A stretch of DNA of 33,072 bases from Candidatus Amesbacteria bacterium RIFCSPLOWO2_01_FULL_48_25 (GTDB taxonomy: Bacteria; Patescibacteriota; Microgenomatia; CAZETR01; Amesbacteraceae). The stretch spans positions 8,831 through 41,902 of the forward strand of contig MEXN01000001.1 of the NCBI GenBank assembly GCA_001773695.1. The letters are read 5' to 3'. Position numbers and translations under genes: made by a program. Shown here piece by piece: positions 16,003 through 23,078 of this stretch. The notes beneath the pieces are model-generated. The model saw only the letters and a list, made by a program, of their open reading frames with translations. It made no database searches and was not told where the DNA came from. Position 1 is the stretch's first letter, and each line of letters begins with the position of its first letter.

Positions 16003-16031
16003 ATTTTAAATCTCCCAATCCCATATCGCAA
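16003..16031 (-). promoter_or_regulatory. leuS operon promoter
   Basis: On the minus strand TTGCGA (16031-16026), a 17-nt spacer and TAAAAT (16008-16003) lie 8 nt upstream of the leuS ATG. This predicts a leaderless or 1-2 nt leader mRNA. Confidence 0.5.
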
Positions 16032-16343
16032 CCTCCAGCCACAAGTCAAATCTAATCCTATAGCCGCTTCTTCCGAAATTCCCTTCCTTGTGTCTCAAAA
16101 CTTGTCATTTTTGTTTCATTCTCCAATCATCAATCCAATTGGTCAATTTCTCAAACTGGCAATCAAAACAATAAATCGCCAACGTTAATTTCGCTTTACC
16201 CTGTAAGCAAATCACGTTTCATATAAAAACACCAAAAGAATCCATACCAAGATTATCCACAATCCTGTTGACAATTAGTTACATCGTACTATTATCAGCA
16301 TATAATATCTAATAATTAATATAATTTATATAATTTAGCTTCA

Positions 16344-16349
16344 TATAAT
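16344..16349 (+). promoter_or_regulatory. -10 box before the Xer-like gene
   Basis: TATAAT ends 6 nt before the GTG start at 16356, predicting a leaderless GTG-initiated mRNA. A second, more canonical promoter lies upstream at 16268-16295. Confidence 0.5.
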
Positions 16350-16355
16350 TAAACC

Positions 16356-17321
16356 GTGGCAACTGATTATACCGAATCCCTTCGCTCTAAATTCGCCCAA
16401 TTCCTGGGCCCACTGGGCGTTAGCCATAATACTTATAAAAACTACCTTTCGGATCTGCTTCACTTTTTCGACTGGTACGCTTCACTTGGTCTCACTCTTT
16501 CCCCCGAAAACATAGCCGATTCTCTCACCCCCACCCAGCTAGCCCACTATCGTGATCATCTCATCTCGCACTCGCCAGTAACAACCGCCAACCGCCGCCT
16601 TTCTACCCTCCGTCGGTTCTGCCAATTCGCCTTTTCCCAAAACATCTTGCCCTCCGACCCTTCTGCCAACCTAAGCAACATCTCCCAACCCCTAACCGCC
16701 CAGGAAGCCATCCTCACCCGCTTCCGTTCTTTTCTCAAATCAGAAGGGGCCTCGATCGTCACCATAAAAAATTATCTGTCCGATGCTAGATACTTCATGC
16801 AGTTCTCCCCTCAGCTCGACCCCGACCTTTCGGCATACACTTTGCACCTCCAAGCCACCTTCTCCCCCTCCACCGCATTACGCCGATTGTCCTCGGCAAA
16901 AAAACTTGTATACTTTCTCCAATCCCAACCTCCCCTTCCGCCCCTGGAAACACCTCCTCCGGCACCGGAGCTAGTCCCCACACCGATCACTCCAGAGACC
17001 TATTTGTCAGAAGTGGTACCAGAAGACCTACCTCCCCCACCTCCCCCCATTCCTTCATCATCCAACCAAACTCTCCTCAATCAACTGGATCTCTCTTTTC
17101 CCCCTGAGATTTCCCACGAGACCTCTATCCCGCCTTCACCACCCCCATCTCCCGTTAGTCCGAATAGAACAACGAGTTATTCCACCAGCCGTCTCTCCAC
17201 CATTATCATTATCGTCACTCTAGTCGGCTGTATCCTGACGGCGATAGCCGCTTATCTCCTCGCCCGCTCCGAACCCGGTCAAATTATCGACCCCTCCTCC
17301 ACCTCGCAACCCCTGCCGTAA
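16356..17321 (+). CDS. Membrane-anchored double Xer core-binding-domain protein (no catalytic domain)
   Basis: 321 residues starting at GTG. Residues 1-107 match the N-terminal SAM-like core-binding domain of XerC/XerD recombinases (TYKNYLSDLLHFFDWY, ANRRLSTLRRFCQFAF). Residues 115-190 repeat it (TIKNYLSDARYFMQF, STALRRLSSAKKLVYFL). The catalytic R-H-R-H-Y domain is absent. Instead come a 75-residue Pro-rich linker (191-267) and a membrane helix (282-303, TIIIIVTLVGCILTAIAAYLL) with a short tail. The arrangement suggests a cytoplasmic DNA-binding module tethered to the membrane rather than a recombinase. What DNA it binds is unknown. Confidence 0.75.
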   Translation: MATDYTESLRSKFAQFLGPLGVSHNTYKNYLSDLLHFFDWYASLGLTLSPENIADSLTPTQLAHYRDHLISHSPVTTANRRLSTLRRFCQFAFSQNILPSDPSANLSNISQPLTAQEAILTRFRSFLKSEGASIVTIKNYLSDARYFMQFSPQLDPDLSAYTLHLQATFSPSTALRRLSSAKKLVYFLQSQPPLPPLETPPPAPELVPTPITPETYLSEVVPEDLPPPPPPIPSSSNQTLLNQLDLSFPPEISHETSIPPSPPPSPVSPNRTTSYSTSRLSTIIIIVTLVGCILTAIAAYLLARSEPGQIIDPSSTSQPLP

Positions 17322-17328
17322 ATCGGCT

Positions 17329-18018
17329 CTATAACAACTCGCTCCATTTGCTCTCGACTCTCGCATCCTGAACATATTCCCCATAACTTCTCCACTTACG
17401 CTCCCCCTCCCCCAACTCCTTTAATATGGGTAAACAATTTACCCAAGTGTCTCGACCTCCATTCAGATAAATCTTATAACTTGAATGGGGATAATCCTCA
17501 ACCCGTGAACTGGTAATTGCCTCCACGGGCCCGAACCGCCTTATCGTCCTGGCCATTGACCTCAAATGAATATATCGGGAAACACTCAGCGCCTGATCCA
17601 TATTCTCTACTCTCAAGGCTTTATATATTCCCTCCCACAATCCCCCCCTCCTTTTGTGCTTCTTATTAAAATACATTACATATCCCGTCAGCACCCTCCT
17701 CATAAATTTAGTCATCCCGGTTTTTGTCTTTTGGCTAACCAACAAATAAAAATTGTTTGGCATCAAGCAATATGCCCACACCTCCACCTCCCCGTGCAAG
17801 TTCATTGCCTGCTTTCTTCTGGCTAAATACGGCCGTTCACTTTTAAACCCCGGTATTACCGGCTCCGGATGATACTCGTCCACGTATCTCTGGCACAAAC
17901 TCAAAAACTCATTGTAATCCTGGTCGGAGCCAAACACCTCCCGTCCGTCTATTCCCCTATTATATATATAGTATACTCCGTCTTCCTGATAACTCTTGAC
18001 TCTGTACTTAGCTGGCAT
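17329..18018 (-). CDS. RAYT/IS200-like transposase relative with degenerate HUH motif
   Basis: Y1-transposase family (REP-associated type): GVYYIYNRGIDGREVFGSDQ at the N-terminus, AYCLMPNNFYLLVSQ in the middle, and SRYIHLRSMA near the catalytic tyrosine. Active members have NHFHLL, where both histidines bind metal; here they are Asn and Tyr (about residues 89 and 91). The usual HLNP after the catalytic Tyr helix is HLRS. The length (229 aa) is intact and there is no frameshift, so it may be a domesticated, non-cleaving DNA-binding protein or a recently inactivated one. I chose the ATG at 18018 over a GTG at 18024. Convergent with the Xer-like gene, 7 bp apart. Confidence 0.8.
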   Translation of the reverse strand: MPAKYRVKSYQEDGVYYIYNRGIDGREVFGSDQDYNEFLSLCQRYVDEYHPEPVIPGFKSERPYLARRKQAMNLHGEVEVWAYCLMPNNFYLLVSQKTKTGMTKFMRRVLTGYVMYFNKKHKRRGGLWEGIYKALRVENMDQALSVSRYIHLRSMARTIRRFGPVEAITSSRVEDYPHSSYKIYLNGGRDTWVNCLPILKELGEGERKWRSYGEYVQDARVESKWSELL

Positions 18019-18020
18019 AT

Positions 18021-18050
18021 TCACGGTCTGACCTATTGCGCTACAGGTCC
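18021..18050 (-). other. tRNA-like 5' fragment upstream of the RAYT gene
   Basis: The minus-strand sequence GGACCTGTAGCGCAATAGG followed by TCAGACCG resembles the acceptor strand, T8/A9 and D-arm of a tRNA. The D-stem does not pair well and no anticodon arm or T-arm follows. It may be a tRNA remnant at an insertion junction, or chance. Confidence 0.25.
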
Positions 18051-18070
18051 AACCTTATCTATAATTCTTC

Positions 18071-18099
18071 TTGACACGCTTGTCAATCACCACTTAAAT
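18071..18099 (+). promoter_or_regulatory. Promoter of the O-antigen-ligase-like gene
   Basis: TTGACA (18071-18076), a 17-nt spacer and TTAAAT (18094-18099), with the ATG 9 nt later at 18109. This is the clearest -35/-10 pair in the window. Confidence 0.6.
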
Positions 18100-18108
18100 A
18101 TTAGTATC

Positions 18109-20160
18109 ATGAAACTTTCCCTGCCTCTCCAAAAAGCCGGGTTCTTCACCGTTCTCGCTGCCATATTCCTCTTACCTCTCTTCTTTTTGCCCATCACCTC
18201 CGAATTTTATGAATTCAACAAACAAGCACTACTTGCTACAGTTGCCCTTACCTCTCTCACTCTTTGGTCAATTTCACTTGTAGCCGATAAACAGGTCCGT
18301 ATCACCCGCTCCCCCTTCGGCCTGCCCTTTCTCACTCTGGCGGCAGCCTGGTTATTGTCCACCTTTTTGAAAACCCCCAACCGGGTAGACGCCTTTCTCG
18401 ACCCTGGATCTACTACCACTATCCTTTCTCTAGTCATCCTCTTCTTCACTTCAATAAATCTTATCCGTACCCGCAAGGAACTGGATTCGGTCACCATGGC
18501 CCTTATCTCGTCCGTCACCCTACTCGCCGTCATCTCCATCATCTGGGGCGTGGGGATTGGTGAAAAAATTGCCCCGTTCCCTTTCCTCAAAACCCCACTT
18601 TGGACACCCACCGGCAATCCTATCAGCACCCTCTCTCTCCTTTTGGGACTAGTGCCTTTCCTAGTCATTTCCATCGTTAAATCCAAAGAGTCCTCACCCC
18701 GCACCCTTCTTTTGGCCGTTTCCCTTTTCTTGTGTGTCATCTCCTCGGCCATAATCAGCTACCGCATGTTCAGGCCCAACCCCAACTCCCCCATCTCCGC
18801 CATCTTCCTCCCCCAACGTTTCAGTTGGGCAGTGGCGTTAGAATCACTCAAAATCTCACCCCTTTTGGGCACCGGCCCTTCCACCTACCTAGCGGATTTC
18901 ACTCGTTTCCGCCCAGTGACCTATAACCTCACCCCCATTTGGAACATTCGTTTCGCCGCCGCCAGTAATTACTACTTACATCTTTTAACCACGGTCGGAT
19001 TAATAGGTCTTCTGGCCTACCTATTTCTCGCCCTGCGCTCCACCAGCCTCCTACTCAAAACTTTCAGTTCTTCAGCCGAGACCCCCCTCCACTCCGCTTG
19101 CCTAGGCGCTCTTACCTCAGTCGTCTTGCTTTTCATCTCCCAAGTATTTCTTCCAGGCACTATTACTATCTTGACTTTCGTAGTCATCCTTATGATCATC
19201 GCCTCCGTTTCCCTAAAACTCGCCGGTTCCTCACTCGTCCACGAAGCCACAATCGATATTGTCGCCGCCACTGATAGCGGCACCCGCTCCCCCCTCCTCC
19301 CATACATTACTCTGGTCCTGGCCCTGAGCCTGGCCATTCCTTCCTTTTACCTGGGCGGCCGGGCGTATTACGCTGAGACACTTTTCCAACAAGCAGTTGT
19401 GGCAGCCGCCGCCAACGATGGCAAAAAGACCTACGACACGCTCATTGCCACCATAGCCGCCAACCCCTTCCGAGACACATACCGCCTGGCCTACGCTCAA
19501 ACTAACCTATTACTAGCCGGTGTCCTCTCGACCAAAAAAGATATCACCGATTCCGATCGCCAAGTCATTACCCAGCTCATCCAACAAGCCATCCGCGAAG
19601 CCAAGAATGCCGTGGCCCTCAACCCCGCCAAAGTCGCAAACGTCGAAAACCTGGCCACTACCTACCGTAACCTTATTAATCTCGCCCAAGGATCGGACGC
19701 CTGGACAGTGGCTTCCTACCAACAAGCCATCGCTCTTGATCCCACCAACCCCAACCTACGCATCGCTCTGGGTGGTACCCTCTACGCCCTCAAAAACTAC
19801 TCCGAAGCCGCCCGCTTCTTCCAATCCGCTGTTGACCTCAAGCCAAATCTCCCCAACGCCTACTACAACCTAGGGGCGACTTACCGCGAACAGGGCGACT
19901 ATCCCAAAGCACTCGCCGCCTTGCAGAACGTCTCAAACCTAGTAGACCGCGGTTCGGCCGACTATACCAAGGTCCAAACCGAGCTAGATGACCTGAGAAA
20001 GAAGTTAGGCGAAGCCGCCGCCCAGGCTCCTGCTGCCGCCCCGGCTAAAACGGAACTAGAGTCCCCCCAGCCCCTTCCTTCCCCCAAGCTTAACCCTCCC
20101 CTCAAGCTTCCCGCCGAACTCGGCCCAGAATCTTCCCCCTCCCCCACCCCCATACCATAA
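18109..20160 (+). CDS. O-antigen ligase (WaaL/PglL-like) membrane protein with TPR tail
   Basis: 683 residues. The start at ATG 18109 is set by the promoter and by the first membrane helix (AGFFTVLAAIFLLPLFFLP). About ten to twelve membrane spans follow, with the Wzy_C region around LLGTGPSTYLADFTRFRP and ASNYYLHLLTTVGLIGLLAY typical of ligases/polymerases. After a last span (LPYITLVLALSLAIPSFYLG) comes an external tail with two or three TPR units (LRIALGGTLYALKNYSEAARF; NAYYNLGATYREQGDYPKAL) and a Pro-rich end. Likely role: transfer of lipid-linked glycan to an acceptor, perhaps glycoprotein, outside the membrane. The acceptor is unknown. Confidence 0.85.
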   Translation: MKLSLPLQKAGFFTVLAAIFLLPLFFLPITSEFYEFNKQALLATVALTSLTLWSISLVADKQVRITRSPFGLPFLTLAAAWLLSTFLKTPNRVDAFLDPGSTTTILSLVILFFTSINLIRTRKELDSVTMALISSVTLLAVISIIWGVGIGEKIAPFPFLKTPLWTPTGNPISTLSLLLGLVPFLVISIVKSKESSPRTLLLAVSLFLCVISSAIISYRMFRPNPNSPISAIFLPQRFSWAVALESLKISPLLGTGPSTYLADFTRFRPVTYNLTPIWNIRFAAASNYYLHLLTTVGLIGLLAYLFLALRSTSLLLKTFSSSAETPLHSACLGALTSVVLLFISQVFLPGTITILTFVVILMIIASVSLKLAGSSLVHEATIDIVAATDSGTRSPLLPYITLVLALSLAIPSFYLGGRAYYAETLFQQAVVAAAANDGKKTYDTLIATIAANPFRDTYRLAYAQTNLLLAGVLSTKKDITDSDRQVITQLIQQAIREAKNAVALNPAKVANVENLATTYRNLINLAQGSDAWTVASYQQAIALDPTNPNLRIALGGTLYALKNYSEAARFFQSAVDLKPNLPNAYYNLGATYREQGDYPKALAALQNVSNLVDRGSADYTKVQTELDDLRKKLGEAAAQAPAAAPAKTELESPQPLPSPKLNPPLKLPAELGPESSPSPTPIP

Positions 20161-20173
20161 ATCTCCCCTCTGG

Positions 20174-20179
20174 TAAAAT
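20174..20179 (+). promoter_or_regulatory. Extended -10 box of tRNA-Ala(CGC)
   Basis: TGGTAAAAT forms an extended -10 element; the hexamer ends 9 nt before the mature tRNA 5' end, leaving room for a leader of about 3 nt only. Confidence 0.45.
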
Positions 20180-20188
20180 GACACAACA

Positions 20189-20259
20189 GGGCCTATAGGT
20201 AAGTGGTATACCGGATCGTTCGCAACGATCAGTCGCCAGTCCGATTCTGGCTAGGTCCA
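20189..20259 (+). tRNA. tRNA-Ala (anticodon CGC)
   Basis: 71 nt folding as a cloverleaf: acceptor GGGCCTA/TAGGTCC with discriminator A, D-stem GGTA/TACC, anticodon stem GATCG/CGATC around loop TTCGCAA (anticodon 20221-20223), T-arm GCCAG/CTGGC. The G3-U70 pair, the alanine identity element, is present. No CCA is encoded. The T-loop begins TCC rather than TTC. Confidence 0.93.
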
Positions 20260-20265
20260 CAAGAT

Positions 20266-20301
20266 CCAATTTCAAATTTCAAATTTTTAATTTAAAATTG
20301 G
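20266..20301. repeat. AT-rich imperfect palindrome between the tRNAs
   Basis: CCAATTT and AAATT words on the left are mirrored as AATTT and AAATTGG on the right around 20284. The element carries the TAAAAT box of the second tRNA. Words match the repeats seen elsewhere in the window. Confidence 0.5.
20293..20298 (+). promoter_or_regulatory. -10 box of tRNA-Ala(GGC)
   Basis: TAAAAT ends 9 nt before the mature 5' end of the second tRNA, the same spacing as for the first. Confidence 0.4.
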
Positions 20302-20307
20302 GACTCC

Positions 20308-20378
20308 GGGCCCGTGGTATACCGGTAACACATCTCCATGGCATGGAGAAGTAAGGGGTTCAATTCCCCTCGGGTCCA
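20308..20378 (+). tRNA. tRNA-Ala (anticodon GGC)
   Basis: 71 nt cloverleaf: acceptor GGGCCCG/CGGGTCC with discriminator A and the G3-U70 alanine identity pair, anticodon stem TCTCC/GGAGA around loop ATGGCAT (anticodon 20340-20342), T-arm AGGGG-TTCAATT-CCCCT. The D-stem is weak, with one mismatch in GTAT/ACAC. No CCA encoded. Reads GCC/GCU codons, complementing the CGC isoacceptor upstream. Confidence 0.92.
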
Positions 20379-20390
20379 CAAACTTAACTT

Positions 20391-21491
20391 CTACTTCAAA
20401 AACTCCAGTGGGTTTAGATTGGTTCCCCCCCTGTGAATCTCAAAATGCAAATGGGGTCCGGTAGACCTGCCTGTCGATCCTTCCAACCCTATCTGATCTC
20501 CTCGTCTTACCGTTTGGCCGGCAACGACCGATACTTTGGATAAATGGGCATATAGGGTCTGATAACCGTTTCCATGGTCAATGATCACCCTATTACCATA
20601 TCCGCCATTGTCCGGCCAGCCAGCCACCGTCACTTTCCCGGAGTCGGCAGCCAAAACCGGCGTCCCAAATGCCGTCGCAATATCCAATCCCCGGTGATAC
20701 CAGACAAACCGCTGGGTAATCCGCCCGCCGATCGGCCACACGAACTGGCCCAGTGCCGATACCGCACCCGCGTCCGGAGTCCTCTGAGCCACATACAAAG
20801 TCGGTGACCAGGGCACTTCACGTGGCTTTTTCCCCTCGGGCACTATCAATTCTTGTCCCACCGCCAGCGCAAAGGTCTCATTATCGGTAAATGTGTTAAA
20901 CGGGAAATCCACAATTGCCTGGGTATCGGCGCTGTATTTTTTGGCGATTGAATAAATCGTCTCCCCCCTAGTCACTTTGTGTCTTACCCCAGACACCGGC
21001 AATATCCGTAACCTCTGTCCCGGCCGGATTGCCCCCACCGTTGCCAAGTTATTCTCCCACCGGATAGTATCGCTATCGATACCAAACTTGGTCGCGATCC
21101 CGGACACCGTGTCTCCCCCGGCCACGGTATATTCCAGGACTTTATCCCTCACCTTGTCCGACACAATTGTCACCGTCGCGTTTTCCGTTACCTCCATAAC
21201 TACAGCCGATGGCGAAGACTCCGGCTCGCCGGAATTCCCCACTCCGGGAAAAGAACTAGCCAATACCGGGGCCAAAGTTATCCCCATAGCCGCCAACCCC
21301 GCCATCCCGGTGTGCACGAACGGCCGAGCAAACCGCCCCCGCTGCCGGTACAAAGTCTGGGCCACCCACCTCTTAACCGCCTCAAATTTCGAAAACCATC
21401 TATACCCCCGCCGAAAAGCCCAAGCCCACCAAGCCTGACAATATTCCCAAAAATCACTTCCAACACCCATAACCCTTTTTCTAATACTCAT
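20391..21491 (-). CDS. LysM/M23 peptidoglycan endopeptidase, membrane-anchored
   Basis: 366 residues: a basic N-terminal tail, a membrane helix (about 61-80), two LysM repeats (119-164 TVAGGDTVSGIATKFG; 169-218 HKVTRGETIYSIAKKY), and a C-terminal M23 zinc metallopeptidase domain (250-366). Metal and catalytic residues are visible in WYHRGLDIA (H266, D270), LYAHLS (H316) and GPHLHFEIH (H347, H349). It should cleave peptide cross-links outside the membrane during wall growth or division. A TATATT box ends 10 nt before the ATG. It is next to murE in the same direction, 27 bp apart. Confidence 0.95.
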   Translation of the reverse strand: MSIRKRVMGVGSDFWEYCQAWWAWAFRRGYRWFSKFEAVKRWVAQTLYRQRGRFARPFVHTGMAGLAAMGITLAPVLASSFPGVGNSGEPESSPSAVVMEVTENATVTIVSDKVRDKVLEYTVAGGDTVSGIATKFGIDSDTIRWENNLATVGAIRPGQRLRILPVSGVRHKVTRGETIYSIAKKYSADTQAIVDFPFNTFTDNETFALAVGQELIVPEGKKPREVPWSPTLYVAQRTPDAGAVSALGQFVWPIGGRITQRFVWYHRGLDIATAFGTPVLAADSGKVTVAGWPDNGGYGNRVIIDHGNGYQTLYAHLSKVSVVAGQTVRRGDQIGLEGSTGRSTGPHLHFEIHRGGTNLNPLEFLK

Positions 21492-21501
21492 CGGCTCAAC
21501 G

Positions 21502-21507
21502 AATATA
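21502..21507 (-). promoter_or_regulatory. -10 box of the M23 peptidase gene
   Basis: TATATT on the minus strand, 10 nt before the ATG at 21491, with a weak TTGCGT 17 nt upstream. Confidence 0.4.
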
Positions 21508-21518
21508 ACCTATGAAAA

Positions 21519-22637
21519 TCACAAACGCAAAATTGCTTTCTCAAAGGCCCCCTTATCCGATCTTTCCACCTCGGTTTTACCTATCAGTTGTGTGGTCTCA
21601 TGTCCCATCCCGGCGGCCACAACAATATCCCCCGCCTTGGCCATTTCCACCCCCATCTCAATCGCCCGATCCCGGTCATCCTCTCTACGTGGCCTCCTCC
21701 TCATCCCACTCACAATCTGCTCATAAATTTCATCCTGGGATTCGCTTCTCACATCGTCCGTCGTCACTATCACCTCATCGGCGTATTTATCAGCAATCCG
21801 TCCCATCACCGGCCTTTTCTCTTTATCCCGTTCTCCAGTGCAACCAAAAACAAGTATTATCTTACTTTTCGTCTCACGCCTTAGACTAACCAGCAACTGT
21901 TCTAGTGCGTTTGGCGTATGGGCAAAATCCACAATACACCTAAACTTCTGCCCCATTTTCACCTCTTCTCTTCTCCCCGGCACCCCCGCAAACCCCTTCA
22001 CAGTCTTATTGATTGTTGAGTCTTGAATCTTGAATATTTTAGCGACCGCAACTGCGGCTGCGATGTTATATTTATTGTATTCCCCCCTCAAACCCGGGTT
22101 TATATCTCTATTTTTAGTTTTTGAATATTTGATAATTTCAGCTTCAGAACTTATTTGAAAATTGGTGCTTGAAAATTGAAAATTGGGCAAAACCGCATAT
22201 TTAACATTCCTAAACAATTTCGCCTTCGCAGCCACATACTCTTCCATAGTTTTGTGATAGTCCAAGTGTTCATGCGTAATATTCGTCAGTACCCCAATCT
22301 TAAAATTGCACCCCACCACCCGATTTTGATCCAACCCATGAGAGGTCACTTCCAAAACCACATGCGTACATCCCGTGTCTACCATTTGTCGCAATAGTTT
22401 TTGCAACACAGAAGCATCCGGGTTTGTCACATGTAAGCCTCCAGAGTTTACCGTCGTCACATACCCAGCTTTAATTCCCGCGGCTTTCAAAATCTCGTAT
22501 ATCAACGTCGTCGTAGTCGTCTTTCCATCCGTCCCCGTCACCCCAATTACAGTCAAATTCCTAGCGGGATACCCATAATAAACCACCCAAAACCAAGACC
22601 TAAACCAGTGATAAACATTTTTCAACCTTCTAATCAT
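21519..22637 (-). CDS. murE: MurE-like Mur ligase lacking the N-terminal domain
   Basis: 372 residues. ATP-binding loop GVTGTDGKTTTT (32-43), EVTSHGLDQNRV, NITHEHLDYHKTMEEY and the lysine site AAKAKLFR mark the MurE branch of Mur ligases, which add the third amino acid to UDP-MurNAc-dipeptide. The UMP-binding N-terminal domain of standard MurE (about 490 aa) is missing, since the P-loop begins at residue 32. The usual DNPR specificity motif reads DDVRSE, so the amino acid added is uncertain. An AT-rich in-frame tract (about 22118-22192) codes NFQFSSTNFQISSEAE. A TAGAAT box ends 6 nt before the ATG. Confidence 0.85.
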   Translation of the reverse strand: MIRRLKNVYHWFRSWFWVVYYGYPARNLTVIGVTGTDGKTTTTTLIYEILKAAGIKAGYVTTVNSGGLHVTNPDASVLQKLLRQMVDTGCTHVVLEVTSHGLDQNRVVGCNFKIGVLTNITHEHLDYHKTMEEYVAAKAKLFRNVKYAVLPNFQFSSTNFQISSEAEIIKYSKTKNRDINPGLRGEYNKYNIAAAVAVAKIFKIQDSTINKTVKGFAGVPGRREEVKMGQKFRCIVDFAHTPNALEQLLVSLRRETKSKIILVFGCTGERDKEKRPVMGRIADKYADEVIVTTDDVRSESQDEIYEQIVSGMRRRPRREDDRDRAIEMGVEMAKAGDIVVAAGMGHETTQLIGKTEVERSDKGAFEKAILRL

Positions 22638-22643
22638 CAGTGA

Positions 22644-22649
22644 ATTCTA
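22644..22649 (-). promoter_or_regulatory. -10 box of murE (leaderless geometry)
   Basis: TAGAAT on the minus strand with exactly 6 nt to the ATG at 22637. Confidence 0.45.
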
Positions 22650-22662
22650 TCAAATGTCCTGA

Positions 22663-23075
22663 AAACTCGGAAAACTCAGACATCAGAACTTCAGAATTGA
22701 CCAGAACGCCAGATTGAATGCAATTTGTTTAGTCTCCTCGAAAGGATTTTGTATTTATCAGCCAGAATCTTGGCTTCCTCTGTCAGCCGAGGGACTGCAA
22801 TTGCAAGAGCCCGCAAATGGGAAATTACTTCATCACTTGACCCAATTGCAATCATTTACCTGGGCAGAAATCGATTTCCCCGCTCTTTTAATTTGCTTAA
22901 CCGAATCGTACTCAGCTTTCGGAACTCGCAATAAAAATGTATACAAACCGCGTAATAACGTTAACGACTCCCGATACACTTCGAGGTCCATCACGTCCCT
23001 AATCACAATGTTATCCTATCAGATCTTCTGATGTCCGACACACTGACATTCTGATTCTCCGAGTTTTCTGAGTTT
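22663..23075. repeat. Inverted repeats flanking the four-helix-bundle pseudogene
   Basis: AAACTCGGAAAACTCAGA at 22663-22680 matches the reverse complement of 23058-23075 (AAACTCAGAAAACTCGGA) at 16 of 18 positions. The arms enclose the broken gene at 22691-23006. Confidence 0.65.
22691..23006 (-). pseudogene. Broken four-helix-bundle (S23 family) gene
   Basis: On the minus strand a GTG at 23006 or ATG at 22991 opens MDLEVYRESLTLLRG, then LRVPKAEYDSVKQIKRAGKSISAQ, the family's first two helices, and stops at a TGA after VNDCNWVK. Another frame continues with the second half (IGSSDEVISHLRALAIAVP, then LADKYKILSRRLNKLHSI) to a TGA at 22691. The central EG-Y-R segment is missing, so a deletion plus frameshift inactivated it. 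The overlapping plus-strand frame in this stretch has no family features. Confidence 0.75.
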
Positions 23076-23078
23076 ATA

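Larger units (their letters stand above)
15995..16355. other. AT-rich intergenic region with a DnaA box
   Basis: About 360 bp between the divergent leuS and the Xer-like gene. It holds the leuS promoter, a perfect DnaA box TTATCCACA (16253-16261), a promoter TTGACA-16-TATTAT (16268-16295) pointing right, and a very AT-rich stretch (16291-16352). I see no gene or RNA in it. One DnaA box and no change in strand composition are not enough to call an origin. Confidence 0.55.

Noticed and set aside
16043-16355. Replication origin
   Set aside because: Only one perfect DnaA box, no dnaA/dnaN nearby, and C exceeds G on the plus strand on both sides, so no skew switch is apparent.
22714-23031. Plus-strand frame of 105 codons
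   Set aside because: The minus strand shows clear four-helix-bundle motifs in two frames over the same bases; the plus reading has no family features.
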